DNA of 64,000 nt from an uncultured Lachnospiraceae bacterium (GTDB lineage: Bacteria; Bacillota; Clostridia; Lachnospirales; Lachnospiraceae), in contig CANOFW010000001.1 in assembly GCA_947565425.1 (NCBI GenBank), forward strand, positions 186,001-250,000, read 5' to 3'. Shown here in pieces: positions 46,538-56,749 of the stretch. Position numbers and translations under genes: made by a program. Under the pieces are notes generated by a model, which was given only the letters and a program-made list of their open reading frames with translations, searched no databases and was not told the DNA's origin. Each line of letters begins with the position of its first letter. The first letter of the stretch is position 1.

Positions 46538-47065
46538 ATGTCTCATTCAATTATAAATAAAGCTTATGAAAACCCCGGGCTTGCCTTTCTCGAAACAGCC
46601 CTCTATCATATGCCGGCTGCCTATGCCGAGATTACTGGCAATCCTGGAAACGGCGAAATCACAGGGATGGTCCGTTTTTTTCCCACGGATGGCGGCGTGT
46701 TAGTCAACGCAGAAATCTATGGGCTTCCCACATCCGATACGAACTGTGCGGAAAATATTTTCGGCTTCCACATCCACGAGGGAAATTCATGCACCGGGAA
46801 CAGCGACGACCCCTACGCAGATGCAGGACAGCACTTTAATCCCACCTTATGCCCGCATCCCGCACATGAAGGCGACATGATGCCACTGTTCGGCAGCCAG
46901 GGGTTTGCTTGGATGATGTATTACACAGAACGTTTTTCCCTTCCCGATATCATTGGCAGAACCGTCATTATCCATGACAAACCAGATGATTTCACCTCGC
47001 AGCCTTCCGGCAACTCTGGTAGCAAGATTGCTTGCGGTACAATATTTGCTACTGCAAATAGATAA
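46538..47065 (+). CDS. sodC: Cu/Zn superoxide dismutase family protein, no signal peptide
   Basis: The 175-residue product has all metal ligands of the family: H78 and H80 in FHIHEG, H99 in GQHFNP, H107, H110 and D113 in the zinc loop PHPAHEGD, and H146 in VIIHDKPDDF. C85 and C166 can form the conserved disulfide. The usual active-site Arg before ACG is K163 (GSKIACG). The zinc loop is short. There is no signal peptide, whereas most bacterial SodC are exported. AGGAGATTTCC precedes the ATG. Dismutase activity in this anaerobe is inferred; a copper-handling or SOD-repeat-like role is possible. Confidence 0.85.
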   Translation: MSHSIINKAYENPGLAFLETALYHMPAAYAEITGNPGNGEITGMVRFFPTDGGVLVNAEIYGLPTSDTNCAENIFGFHIHEGNSCTGNSDDPYADAGQHFNPTLCPHPAHEGDMMPLFGSQGFAWMMYYTERFSLPDIIGRTVIIHDKPDDFTSQPSGNSGSKIACGTIFATANR

Positions 47066-47113
47066 CGCTCTGCCAATTAAGTAACATGAGAAAATATCTT
47101 TCTACACGGAAAA

Positions 47114-47140
47114 GGAGGCTTCTGACAAGCCTCCCTTTCT
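47114..47140 (+). terminator. Terminator after sodC
   Basis: GGAGGCTT (47114-47121) pairs with AAGCCTCC (47127-47134), followed by CTTTCT. The stem is good and the T-run is weak. Confidence 0.6.
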
Positions 47141-47295
47141 GCTACTTCCACGAATGCCTTGATTGGATTATTCTTTGATATCATCAATGTCTGTGAGGTC
47201 CACGCCTGCCACATTCAAAAAACTTATAAATAATCTTTCTTTAAACTTTCGTAAGTCTCAACCGCATTTTAAAAGTTTAGACGAAAACCTCTGCG

Positions 47296-49512
47296 TTATT
47301 CATTCTCCATTTCCGCTACTTCTTCCATCTCAGATATCTGCTCCACATTTGTCTCTTCCTTATCCGTCAGCTTAAACTTATCAATCATATCATTGAGTTC
47401 CGTTGCTTGCGCTGACAACTCTTGGCTGGTCGCAGAAGTCTGCTCTGCCGCCGCTGAATTTGTCTGTACCACTTCTGAAATAATCTCAATCGCATCATTG
47501 ACCTGCTGCATGGAAACATTCTGTTCATTGGAATTCTCTGCCACAGCCTCTACCGCTTTTACAATCTCATCCATACCGTCGATTACGCCTTGAAGAACGC
47601 CTGCCATCTCATCGGCAATCCGATTGCCGCTTTCTACCTCACTCAATGCTGCCTGAATCAACTTGCGCGTATCCTCCACGGCATCCGTACACTGATTTGC
47701 CAGATGTCCAATCTCACCTGCCACCACAGCAAATCCACGGCCTGCTTCCCCGGCTCTTGCCGCCTCTATAGAAGCATTCAATGATAATAAATTTGTCTGG
47801 TCTGCAATTTCCTCAATTGTCTGGATGATATTAGAAATCTGCATGGAAGCGTCGCTGATCTTACCCATTGCTTTCGTCATCTCGGTAATATATGCACTGC
47901 TGGCATTGGCCTGTTCGCCGATTTCCATGGTTTTCTTATTCATGGTAATTGCATGTTCCGTATTCCTCTGTACCTGCTCGGCAACATCATTTACCGTTGC
48001 CAAAAGCTCCTGTACGGATGCCGCCTGATCCGTAGCGCCCTCTGCTAGAGACTGCGCGCCGTCTGCAAGCTGTGTCGATCCAAGACCCACCTGCTCAGAG
48101 GATTCCTTAATATGATTTATCGTATCTGTCAGAGAATACTTAATCTTACGCACTGCCTCCAAAATGCCATGGAAATCTCCGATATAAGATTCACGCGCTT
48201 TTGAATGAACGCCAAAATTGTTCTCGCTCATCTCGCCCAGTATGTAATCCACGTCTCCGATAATTTTCTTCATATCCGAAACAATATTCTCTGTGGCTTT
48301 GGCAAGGATTAATGTCTCGTCTCTGCTGGCGATTGCCGGGACATCTGTATGCAAATCGCCCTTTGCCAGCGCAGTCAATCGTTTCGCACATTGATGGATT
48401 GGCGTTCCAATATTGTCGGCAAGCTTCCTGACCATGTAAACTGCTATCACAATGGAAATGATAACAATCAAAATTGTGATAATCATTCCCACGATCGTCT
48501 CTTTATTGAAATCCGAGATGGGTGCAGTAATGGCAATGCTCCAATCATTGCTGTTCTCGATCGGCGTATAAGCCATAATCTTCCTTACACCGCCATAACG
48601 GTAAGTGCCAAACCCGCTCTCGCCGTTCAACATCTTCTTCTCCAGCTTCGCCACTGGCTTCAATTTGGAATTTGTCTCAGCATCCTTGATACTGTTATCC
48701 TTAATCTTTACCAGTTCTTCATTTTTATGCGCAATGACGTTGCCTTCACTATCCAGCATGTAAGCGGAACCATTGGCGCTGACATTGACCGCCACCATAA
48801 TATCATTCAAAAAATTTTCTTCCGGCACAAGGCAAACCGCCCCTACCACCTCCGTACCATGGATTCCATCTTTCCACAAAGGGGCTGCAATCCTGATTTC
48901 TAAGGAGGACTGATCTTCACTGACAATCGGCTCTGTGACAAAACTACCGCCCAGCATAGCCGCCTGAAAATAATCGGCATCCGCATGGCTCTCACCTGTA
49001 AAAATACTGATACCTTTACTGTCAAGAATGTCACCATAAATCAATTCATTGACTTTCACCCGCTCATCAACAATGGCCTTTTTGTCTTCCACGCTTGCCT
49101 CATCGCTGGCTAAACGCGCCGTCATTCCTAAATCCTCGGCAAGATTCTTGTAAGAAGTAATCTCCCACTCCACTCGTTCCGCCGATACGCGTGCCGTCGC
49201 ATTCATATTCCGCTTTAGGGTAGAATTTGTGCTGCTGTTATTCAAATAACTGGAAACGATTCCCAGAAGTGACAGGGAGATAATGACAAGCGCCAGTACT
49301 GACACTGTTATCTTGCCCTTAATGGTCTCGTGATATAACCGTTTAATCTCCTGTATACTCCACTTTCCTCTTTTCGCCGTCTGCTTCTTTCTGACCGCTT
49401 TCTCAGTTCCTTTTCCAGTTACATTTGCTGTTTCATTTTCACTCGCAGCTTCCTCATTTGTTACGTTTATTGTTTCATTACTATATTCACTTATGTTATT
49501 TCCATCTTTCAT
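47296..49512 (-). CDS. Methyl-accepting chemotaxis protein with long cytoplasmic N-terminus
   Basis: About 738 residues from ATG 49512 (GGTGGAAG upstream; the frame opens at 49575). Order: a ~55-residue polar, Asn/Glu/Lys-rich cytoplasmic stretch; membrane helix (VSVLALVIISLSLLGIV); extracellular dCache-type sensor (~90-355); second helix (IITILIVIISIVIAVYMV); HAMP; and a signalling domain with the hairpin tip [22 protein letters not shown] (two parts). The ligand is unknown. No che genes are nearby. The long N-terminal extension is unusual. Confidence 0.9.
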   Translation of the reverse strand: MKDGNNISEYSNETINVTNEEAASENETANVTGKGTEKAVRKKQTAKRGKWSIQEIKRLYHETIKGKITVSVLALVIISLSLLGIVSSYLNNSSTNSTLKRNMNATARVSAERVEWEITSYKNLAEDLGMTARLASDEASVEDKKAIVDERVKVNELIYGDILDSKGISIFTGESHADADYFQAAMLGGSFVTEPIVSEDQSSLEIRIAAPLWKDGIHGTEVVGAVCLVPEENFLNDIMVAVNVSANGSAYMLDSEGNVIAHKNEELVKIKDNSIKDAETNSKLKPVAKLEKKMLNGESGFGTYRYGGVRKIMAYTPIENSNDWSIAITAPISDFNKETIVGMIITILIVIISIVIAVYMVRKLADNIGTPIHQCAKRLTALAKGDLHTDVPAIASRDETLILAKATENIVSDMKKIIGDVDYILGEMSENNFGVHSKARESYIGDFHGILEAVRKIKYSLTDTINHIKESSEQVGLGSTQLADGAQSLAEGATDQAASVQELLATVNDVAEQVQRNTEHAITMNKKTMEIGEQANASSAYITEMTKAMGKISDASMQISNIIQTIEEIADQTNLLSLNASIEAARAGEAGRGFAVVAGEIGHLANQCTDAVEDTRKLIQAALSEVESGNRIADEMAGVLQGVIDGMDEIVKAVEAVAENSNEQNVSMQQVNDAIEIISEVVQTNSAAAEQTSATSQELSAQATELNDMIDKFKLTDKEETNVEQISEMEEVAEMENE

Positions 49513-49635
49513 AATACAACTTCCACCCTTCTGGCTTCCAATAGCTAGACGCGCAGCATTCCCAGAACGGTTCACTCCTGCTTATCGGCATACAGCAAAT
49601 CCGGCGCGCACTTCTATGTTTCCAACAAAATAATA

Positions 49636-51726
49636 TTAATCTTCCTCGTTATCCAGCTTATTCTTTCTTGCTTCCACCTCTTTCTCTTGAATATCGGAAG
49701 GCGTCTGTTCGTAGCGTGCAAATTCATAGGAGAACAACCCGCTTCCACCCGTCATAGAACGAAGATCTGTCATATATCCATAAATCTCCATATAAGGCAC
49801 ATCCGCTGTAACCTCGGTCTTGCCTGCCTCTGCCGGATTCATGCCCAGCACACGGCCACGGCGTTTGTTCAGATCACCCATAACATCGCCCGTGTATTTG
49901 TCCGGCACAACAACCTTCATGGTAGCAATCGGCTCTAACAGTACAGGAGAAGCCTCCATAATACCTTTCTTGAACGCCTGAATCGTTGCCATCTTAAACG
50001 CCATCTCGGAAGAGTCTACCGGATGATAGGAGCCATCGTAGAGCACCGCCTTGACGCCTACTACCGGATATGCCGCCATCGGCCCCTTCAGTACGGACTC
50101 CTGCAAGCCTTTCTCAACTGCCGGGAAATAATTCTTAGGAACGGCTCCGCCTACTACCTGCTGCTCAAATTCATACGTTGACTCTAAATCGCCGCTGGGC
50201 TCAAATGTCATCTTTACATGGCCATACTGTCCATGTCCACCAGACTGTTTCTTATACTTGTACTCCACATCGGATTTCTTACGAATGGTCTCGCGGAAAG
50301 CAATCTTAGGCCGGCTTAACTCAATCGTCACCTTATAACGCTCAGCAAGTTTGCTCACAACAACTTCCAGATGCTGATCACCGATACCATAAATCAAAGT
50401 CTGGCTATTGGCGCTGTCATTTTCAACCTTGAGCGTTAAATCCTCCTGCATCAACTTCTGCAAAGCCTGAGAAACTTTATCCTCATCGCCTTTATTCTTC
50501 GTCTTATATCGCTTGTATGTATATGGTATGGAAATCTGTGTCTTTCCATATACGACAGGCGTTGCCTTTGTGGAAAGCGTGTCGCGCGTCGTCGACTTTG
50601 TCAATTTCGCTAAAGCCCCTAAATCACCCGCATGCAGCTCTGGCACTTCTTCCGCCTTATTGCCACGCATCACATAGAGCTTGCCGATTTTCATTTCCTG
50701 CGCTTTCTCCTCGTTATATAATACATCGTCTGTCTTCAATACACCGGAGTTCACTTTGATTAACGAATACTTTCCAATAAACGGATCGGCAATCGTTTTG
50801 AAAATGTATGCACTCTTTGCCTTTGCGATATCGTAATCACCATCAAAGACTTCGTTCGTCTTCATATTAACACCCTTGCACGGGCGCTTCTCAGGACTTG
50901 GCAAATACTTGATAATATCATCCAACAACGTGTATACGCCCTGTACGAGCGTGCTAGAACCCATAGAAATCGGCACAATACTTCCATCCACAACATTCGT
51001 GCGCAGTGCCGAACGAATCTCGAACTCCGAAAATTCTTCTCCTGAGAAATAACGGTCCATAAACTCTTCACTTGTCTCGGCAACCGCCTCCATCAACGCC
51101 TCTCGGCAAATTTCCAGGTTGCTTTGGGAGTAATCGGGAATCTCTGCCTCTACAACTTCTCCCTTATCATTCCAGCGGTTACCAGTCTGTGCAACTACAT
51201 TCACGTAGCCGACAAACTTTTCATTCTCACGAATTGGTAAATGGAACGGCGCAATCTTCTTTCCATACATCTGCTGTAAGTCTTCCACAACCTGGCGGAA
51301 ACTTGCATTATCGTCATCCATCTCTGTTACGAAAACCATACGCGGAATTTTATATTTCTCACAGATATCCCATGCTTTCTGTGTACCAACTTCTACGCCG
51401 CTCTTACCGGATACCACGATGATTGCCGCATCCGCAACGCTGACTGCTTCTTCCACTTCGCCTACAAAGCCAAAAGAACCTGGCGTGTCCAAAAGATTGA
51501 TTTTCGTATCTTCCCAGATCACGGGTACAATTGAAGTATTAATCGAAAAAAGACGTTTGGTTTCTTCTTTGTCGTAATCACTGATGGTATTTCCATCTGT
51601 GACCTTTCCCATCCGCTTGGTAATACCGGACAGATACGCCATTGCTTCCACCAAAGTCGTCTTTCCACTACCACCGTGCCCCAGCAGGACAACGTTTCTT
51701 ATCTTATCAGTTGTATAAACATTCAT
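49636..51726 (-). CDS. EF-G-like translational GTPase paralogue
   Basis: The 696-residue product has EF-G domains I-V in order. The G motifs depart from true EF-G: G1 is GHGGSGKTT (16-24), G3 is DTPGSFGF with S84 at the place of the catalytic His, and G4 is TEMD (134-137) for NKMD. Domain IV keeps SGGHGQYGHVKM and the end has DLRSMTGGSG. This fits the EF-G2/FusA2-like group found in many Firmicutes, of unclear role, rather than the housekeeping FusA or TetM. It has its own promoter and GGAGGAAGG before ATG 51726. Confidence 0.85.
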   Translation of the reverse strand: MNVYTTDKIRNVVLLGHGGSGKTTLVEAMAYLSGITKRMGKVTDGNTISDYDKEETKRLFSINTSIVPVIWEDTKINLLDTPGSFGFVGEVEEAVSVADAAIIVVSGKSGVEVGTQKAWDICEKYKIPRMVFVTEMDDDNASFRQVVEDLQQMYGKKIAPFHLPIRENEKFVGYVNVVAQTGNRWNDKGEVVEAEIPDYSQSNLEICREALMEAVAETSEEFMDRYFSGEEFSEFEIRSALRTNVVDGSIVPISMGSSTLVQGVYTLLDDIIKYLPSPEKRPCKGVNMKTNEVFDGDYDIAKAKSAYIFKTIADPFIGKYSLIKVNSGVLKTDDVLYNEEKAQEMKIGKLYVMRGNKAEEVPELHAGDLGALAKLTKSTTRDTLSTKATPVVYGKTQISIPYTYKRYKTKNKGDEDKVSQALQKLMQEDLTLKVENDSANSQTLIYGIGDQHLEVVVSKLAERYKVTIELSRPKIAFRETIRKKSDVEYKYKKQSGGHGQYGHVKMTFEPSGDLESTYEFEQQVVGGAVPKNYFPAVEKGLQESVLKGPMAAYPVVGVKAVLYDGSYHPVDSSEMAFKMATIQAFKKGIMEASPVLLEPIATMKVVVPDKYTGDVMGDLNKRRGRVLGMNPAEAGKTEVTADVPYMEIYGYMTDLRSMTGGSGLFSYEFARYEQTPSDIQEKEVEARKNKLDNEED

Positions 51727-51761
51727 ATGCCTTCCTCCAATACATTTTATTTCATGTCTAT

Positions 51762-51790
51762 ATTCTACTAAAATATTAGGAAATTTACAA
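51762..51790 (-). promoter_or_regulatory. Promoter of the EF-G-like gene
   Basis: TTGTAA (51790-51785), 17-bp spacer, TAGAAT (51767-51762) on the minus strand, about 30 bases before the ribosome site. Confidence 0.6.
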
Positions 51791-51885
51791 CCTTTTTATT
51801 CAAAATTTACAAAATACTCGTTTCCATCAGACGATTCCCTGTACATTTGAAAAAGCGTTCCCATAGGAATAACCGCCTATACCTG

Positions 51886-51914
51886 TTGACTTTTGCCCCC
51901 TTTTCCCTTACCAT
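51886..51914 (+). promoter_or_regulatory. tyrA-aroA promoter
   Basis: TTGACT (51886-51891), 17-bp spacer, TACCAT (51909-51914) on the plus strand, 36 bases before ATG 51951. Confidence 0.55.
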
Positions 51915-51950
51915 AGGTAAAGAATATTTATACAAGTTCAGGAGGAGATT

Positions 51951-53042
51951 ATGATACCTGAGAAGATTGGTTTTGTCGGTCTTGGACTGATTGGCGGCTC
52001 CATAGCCAAGACCATTCACCGCATTTACCCACAGATTACCTTGATTGCCTGCGAGCCAAATGCAGACGCCTTGAAACTTGCCATGGAGGAAGGTGTTATC
52101 TCCCAGGGCTTTTCTTCTATATCCGAAGATTTTGGCAAATGCCGCTATATTTTTTTATGCGCACCTGTGCAGAAAAATGCAGAATTTCTTGCAAAATTGT
52201 CTGACTTTGCTGGGGAAAATTGCATAATTACAGATGTCGGCAGCGTAAAAAACGCAATTCATAAAGAAATTCCCGACAATCTAGCCCCTTTTTTTATCGG
52301 CGGACATCCCATGGCTGGCTCAGAAAAAAGCGGTTATGCACATGCGACCGCTTACCTGCTTGAGAATGCCTACTACATTCTAACGCCGACCCCGACCACA
52401 AATAAGAAGATTGTACAGGAATTCCAGGAATTTGTCCGTTCTTTAGGCGCAATCGCCATGATACTTGATTATGAATCACACGATTTCATTACGGCTGCCA
52501 TCAGCCATCTGCCGCACATCCTCGCCTCAAGCCTCGTAAATCTGGTGCAGGATATTGACAATGACGATTATACCATGAAGACGGTTGCAGCAGGAGGATT
52601 TCGCGATATTACCAGAATTGCTTCCTCCTCCCCTATCATGTGGCAGCAGATTTGCCTGACAAACAAGGAACAGATTTTAAAGCTGATGGATATGTTCATA
52701 GACTCTTTAACGGCAACCAGAGGGCTGATATCTGCTTCTGAAAGCCAGCGGCTATTTGACTTTTTTCAAAGCGCCAAGGATTATCGTGATTCCCTGACAA
52801 TCACAAGCTCAGGGCCGCTGCCTAAAGTATACGAAATCTATTGCGACATGGTGGACGAAGCCGGTGGGATTGCCGCCCTTGCCACAATCCTCTCAAGCCA
52901 TGGCATCAGCATTAAAAATATCGGCATCATTCACAACCGGGAATTTTTAGACGGCGTCCTCCATATGGAATTTTATGAGGAGGAAGCGAGAAAAGAAGCC
53001 GTTTCTTTACTGAGACAATACCATTATACTGTATATGAATAA
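51951..53042 (+). CDS. tyrA: Prephenate dehydrogenase with ACT domain
   Basis: The 363-residue product has a Rossmann start GFVGLGLIGGS (7-17), TDVGSVKNAI, GGHPMAGSEKSGY and the C-terminal dimerisation domain. A C-terminal ACT domain (~295-363, AGGIAALATILSSHGISIKNI) probably binds tyrosine for feedback control. It oxidises prephenate to 4-hydroxyphenylpyruvate in tyrosine synthesis. AGGAGGAG precedes ATG 51951. It is followed 13 bp later by aroA. Confidence 0.94.
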   Translation: MIPEKIGFVGLGLIGGSIAKTIHRIYPQITLIACEPNADALKLAMEEGVISQGFSSISEDFGKCRYIFLCAPVQKNAEFLAKLSDFAGENCIITDVGSVKNAIHKEIPDNLAPFFIGGHPMAGSEKSGYAHATAYLLENAYYILTPTPTTNKKIVQEFQEFVRSLGAIAMILDYESHDFITAAISHLPHILASSLVNLVQDIDNDDYTMKTVAAGGFRDITRIASSSPIMWQQICLTNKEQILKLMDMFIDSLTATRGLISASESQRLFDFFQSAKDYRDSLTITSSGPLPKVYEIYCDMVDEAGGIAALATILSSHGISIKNIGIIHNREFLDGVLHMEFYEEEARKEAVSLLRQYHYTVYE

Positions 53043-53055
53043 AGAGAGGTACAAT

Positions 53056-54366
53056 ATGACAATTACAGACAAGTATTCTTTCCATGGGGAACTTTCCGTT
53101 CCCGGCGATAAATCAATCTCCCATCGAAGCATCATGTTTGGCGCCATCTCCGATGGCATCACCACAGTCAGCAATTTTCTACAGGGTGCCGACTGCCTAT
53201 CCACCATTGCCTGCTTTCAGAAAATGGGCATCGCTATTGAAAATTTGGGAGAACAAATTCATATCCAAGGAAAAGGCCTTCATGGGCTCACGGCGCCCAC
53301 AGGAATCCTAGATGTGGGCAACAGTGGGACTACTACACGCCTAATTTCTGGCATTCTTGCCGGACAGCCCTTCGAGAGCAGCTTAGACGGTGACGCTTCC
53401 ATCCGCAGACGCCCAATGAAGCGTATTTTCACCCCACTCTCCCAGATGGGCGCCGAATTTGAGAGCTGGAACCCGGATACTTTCCCTTATTCGTTACAGC
53501 CAACCGCTTCTGGCTGCGCTCCGTTCTCGGTACGCGGCAGACATCTGCACGGCATCCACTATCAATCTCCTGTGGCCTCCGCACAAGTGAAATCTGCAAT
53601 CCTTCTCGCCGGTCTCTATGCAGAAGGGGAGACAAGCGTAACGGAACCTGTTCTTTCAAGGAACCACACAGAACTCATGTTGTCTGGCTTCGGTGCAGAG
53701 ATTACTTCTGCCGGCAACACCGCCACCATAAAACCGCAACCAAAACTAGAGGGACAAGATGTTCATGTGCCGGGAGATATTTCTTCGGCTGCTTACTTCA
53801 TTGCGCTCGGACTGCTTACGCCGCACTCAGAAATCTTAATCAAAAATGTCGGCGTCAATCCAACGAGAAACGGCATCATTCAGGCAGCTTTCGCCATGGG
53901 CGGTAATTTGACTCTACTCAATGAACACACCGTGTCTGGAGAACCCGTTGCCGATATCCTGGTAAAAAGCAGTTCCTTGCACGGCACCGTCATCGGCGGT
54001 GAAATGATCCCTACCCTCATTGATGAGATTCCCATCCTTGCTGTGATGGCAGCTTTCGCGGATGGCACGACCATTATCCGAGATGCCGGGGAATTAAAGG
54101 TAAAGGAATCCGACCGCATTGCCGTGATTACAGAAAATTTAAAGGCAATGGGGGCCTCGATTACTCCCACAGACGACGGCATGTCGATAGAAGGAGGCAA
54201 ACCTTTGCATGGCACGCAAATCCAGACACACCTTGATCATAGGATTGCCATGGCATTTACCATCGCCGGACTCAATGCTTCTGGCGAAACTACACTGGAC
54301 AATGAGAACTGTGCCGCCATTTCCTATCCATCCTTTTATGATGACATTCTCGCCCTTGCAGATTGA
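53056..54366 (+). CDS. aroA: EPSP synthase (3-phosphoshikimate 1-carboxyvinyltransferase)
   Basis: The 436-residue product has shikimate-site PGDKSISHRS, GNSGTTTRL (the PEP-binding NAGTA-type loop, here GNSGT) and DGDASIRRRPM; near the end are DEIPILAVMAAFADG, VKESDRI and DHRIAMAF. The loop variation suggests a class II-like enzyme, but that is not settled by eye. The frame opens at 53035, inside tyrA, but AGAGAGGT before ATG 53056 fixes the start. It forms a two-gene aromatic operon with tyrA. Confidence 0.95.
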   Translation: MTITDKYSFHGELSVPGDKSISHRSIMFGAISDGITTVSNFLQGADCLSTIACFQKMGIAIENLGEQIHIQGKGLHGLTAPTGILDVGNSGTTTRLISGILAGQPFESSLDGDASIRRRPMKRIFTPLSQMGAEFESWNPDTFPYSLQPTASGCAPFSVRGRHLHGIHYQSPVASAQVKSAILLAGLYAEGETSVTEPVLSRNHTELMLSGFGAEITSAGNTATIKPQPKLEGQDVHVPGDISSAAYFIALGLLTPHSEILIKNVGVNPTRNGIIQAAFAMGGNLTLLNEHTVSGEPVADILVKSSSLHGTVIGGEMIPTLIDEIPILAVMAAFADGTTIIRDAGELKVKESDRIAVITENLKAMGASITPTDDGMSIEGGKPLHGTQIQTHLDHRIAMAFTIAGLNASGETTLDNENCAAISYPSFYDDILALAD

Positions 54367-54403
54367 AGTCAAACATCCGCTTGATATGGATATTTTGCAT
54401 TTC

Positions 54404-54441
54404 AAAAGGGATTGGAACACTCGCTTTCCAATCCCTTTTTT
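54404..54441 (+). terminator. Terminator of tyrA-aroA
   Basis: AAAAGGGATTGGAA pairs with TTCCAATCCCTTTTTT (54426-54441). A perfect stem with a six-T tail, 38 bases after the stop. Confidence 0.9.
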
Positions 54442-54500
54442 CTTCTAATAAAAATTTTGTCGCACTAACGCGTGTAAGAGTCTTCCTACTAGAAATCAAA
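54442..54500. repeat. Possible degenerate copy of palindromic family 1
   Basis: TTTTGTCGCACTAACGCGTGTAAGAGTCTTCCTACTAGAAATCAAA keeps the spacing of core and right arm (cut here into the parts CACTAACGCGTG and TCTTCCTAC), but many bases differ. It may not belong to the family. Confidence 0.3.
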
Positions 54501-54545
54501 TCCCCCGCAGGAATAAAAATAACCAGACGTTTCGCAACGATCTTG

Positions 54546-56579
54546 CTAAACGGTAAATCCGCTGACACTCTTCTCTAAATCGCTGGAAACATCGGCAAGC
54601 TGATCTGAAACCTCCGAAATATTCTTCACCATTTCTTTCACCAATTCTGTAGAAGCCAGCGTCTCCTCTGTGCCTGCCGCATTGCCTTCCGCAATTGACG
54701 AAAGGTTACGCACCGCATCTACAACCGTGAGCCGCTCCTCATCCACATTTCTGACCATATCGTAGATTGCCGTTACCGCCTGCTTAATCACTTCTATATC
54801 ATCATAAATCGCTGAAAACTGCTCTTCTGTATAAGAGAGTTGTTTACTCTGTTCAAGTATGACATCCTTTGTCTCATTCATGAAAGTCACCGTCTTGCTG
54901 GATTCACGCATCAGATTATTGACGATGTCATCAATATATTTCGTAGAATCATTTGACTGTTCGGACAACTTCTGGATCTGGTCAGCCACCACTGCAAAGC
55001 CTCTTCCCTGTTCTCCTGCACGCGCCGCCTCAATTGCTGCATTTAAGGACAAGAGATTCGTCTCCTCGGCAATCGAAGTTATCAACTGCGCCGCATCTTT
55101 GATTTTGATAACTGATTCATTGGTGGACAAAACTTGTGCGCTAATCTCATCCATTGCCTGCTCCGTGTTGTTGTTGACCTCAGATAATGTACGAATCGTA
55201 TTGCGCATTGCCTCGCTGGTCTCTCTAATATTGTCCGCGTATTTGCTCAATGCCTCCGTCTCTTCCATCGTCCTTTCAATATTCTCTCCGATCTGTACAA
55301 TGCTTTCTACCGTCTGCTGGGTATCTGCTGCCTGCTGGGTCGCGCTGCCGGCAATTTCACCCATTGCCCTTTCCACCTCATCCACGGAATTGTTAGTCGT
55401 AGATACGCCTGTGCGCAAAGTTCCAGAAGTGTTGAGAAGCTTTCCGTTCTTCTCTTTAATCAGGCTTACCGCCTCACTGACCGTATCAGCTAGATTCTGC
55501 GTCGCTTTTGCGATCATACCGACCTCATCCCGGCGCGCCGTAAACTTGGAAAGCTTATGCTTTAGCGTCAGATCCAGGGTCCCAATCTCATTGATGATAG
55601 ACGATACTTTCGCAATATCCTTGGCAATCAAACGACCAGCAATCCATACCAGAAATGAAATCGCCACCAGTATTACAGCACACAAAATCACCATTGTCAT
55701 CGACATCTGTGACACCGCAGCAAATGCCGTCCTACGTTCCGTCAGCATCACCAGCACCCAGTTCCTCGCCGGCATATATTGAAAGACATAGAACTCATCT
55801 TTACCTTTTTCTATGTACTCATAAAAAATACTGCCTGTCTCGCTATTCTTCACAAATTCAATATTTTCAAGCACGTTTTCTTCTTCTATGGCAGCGCCCA
55901 TTTTCTCCTCATCCGGACAGAAGATATATGTATTTGTCGTAGCATCTAAGAGCATATAATCCTTATTCTTCTTGCCATCCTCCTGTAGATGATCCAATGT
56001 GTTCTTGAGCTCTTCCGCATAAATCGCAGCTCCCACGTATCCAAGCGGTTTGTCTCCGTCAAAGATGGGATAGTACATAGATACTACCTGTTTGCCCGTG
56101 GATGGCGACGCCATCACACTGGTGTTGCAAATAGCTTTGCTGCCAAATACCTGATCCTGCAACTGCTTCAAAGAGTCTCCCTCTCTGAGCGTCTTACCAA
56201 TAGGTCCTTCCACAAAAGATGCCAGCACCGTAGACTCATAATTCGCAAGATATATATTTTCAAGATTTCCATTCACTGTTCCATAATTCTTGGTATACTC
56301 CTGTGCTTTGGCAACCACTTCTGCATCCTGCGGATTTAAAAGCGCTTCTTTCAGTACCACAGACTGCCCATAACCAAGCAGATAAGCTTCCGCCGCTTCT
56401 ACATACTGCTGTGCAATCTCACTGCGCGCTTCCGCCGCCTCGTTCATGTTCTCTAAAATCTGTTTCTCCATCATGGAAGACACGCTTCCATCCATACTTT
56501 TCCATAATACTACCAGACCGATTGTTAAGATACAGATTACAATAACGCTTATCTTTGTTGCCAACTTCAAATTTTTCAT
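54546..56579 (-). CDS. Methyl-accepting chemotaxis protein
   Basis: The 677-residue product has membrane helix 1 (~9-28), an extracellular double-Cache-type sensor (~30-275, with [21 protein letters not shown]), helix 2 ([20 protein letters not shown]), HAMP, and a signalling domain with [28 protein letters not shown] precedes ATG 56579. It ends at SVSGFTV with no CheR-binding pentapeptide. The ligand is unknown. It differs clearly from the other chemoreceptor in this window, so this is not a recent duplication. Confidence 0.93.
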   Translation of the reverse strand: MKNLKLATKISVIVICILTIGLVVLWKSMDGSVSSMMEKQILENMNEAAEARSEIAQQYVEAAEAYLLGYGQSVVLKEALLNPQDAEVVAKAQEYTKNYGTVNGNLENIYLANYESTVLASFVEGPIGKTLREGDSLKQLQDQVFGSKAICNTSVMASPSTGKQVVSMYYPIFDGDKPLGYVGAAIYAEELKNTLDHLQEDGKKNKDYMLLDATTNTYIFCPDEEKMGAAIEEENVLENIEFVKNSETGSIFYEYIEKGKDEFYVFQYMPARNWVLVMLTERRTAFAAVSQMSMTMVILCAVILVAISFLVWIAGRLIAKDIAKVSSIINEIGTLDLTLKHKLSKFTARRDEVGMIAKATQNLADTVSEAVSLIKEKNGKLLNTSGTLRTGVSTTNNSVDEVERAMGEIAGSATQQAADTQQTVESIVQIGENIERTMEETEALSKYADNIRETSEAMRNTIRTLSEVNNNTEQAMDEISAQVLSTNESVIKIKDAAQLITSIAEETNLLSLNAAIEAARAGEQGRGFAVVADQIQKLSEQSNDSTKYIDDIVNNLMRESSKTVTFMNETKDVILEQSKQLSYTEEQFSAIYDDIEVIKQAVTAIYDMVRNVDEERLTVVDAVRNLSSIAEGNAAGTEETLASTELVKEMVKNISEVSDQLADVSSDLEKSVSGFTV

Positions 56580-56691
56580 GATCGGTTCCTCCTTAGCGTC
56601 ACACCTTTTGGCCTCTTCTGATTAACAGAAATAATTGCCGAACTCAAAACGCCCCGCAATTACCTAATATTATTCCCATCCATTCAAAAAG

Positions 56692-56720
56692 AGAATATCA
56701 TAGAATAACATATTGCGCAA
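56692..56720 (-). promoter_or_regulatory. Promoter of the chemoreceptor at 54.5-56.6 kb
   Basis: TTGCGC (56720-56715), 17-bp spacer, TATTCT (56697-56692), ~110 bases before ATG 56579. The rest of 56580-56750 holds nothing else that I can name. Confidence 0.4.
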
Positions 56721-56749
56721 GAAGTAAAATACTCCTGCCCCTGTTTTTC

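Noticed and set aside
46333-46539. 68-codon minus-strand ORF before sodC
   Set aside because: No ribosome site, atypical composition, and it covers the sodC promoter region.
47161-47259. Short minus-strand frame ending NVAGVDLTDIDDIKE
   Set aside because: It looks like the tail of a protein but is open for only ~31 codons with no start; it may be a decayed remnant, not enough to call.
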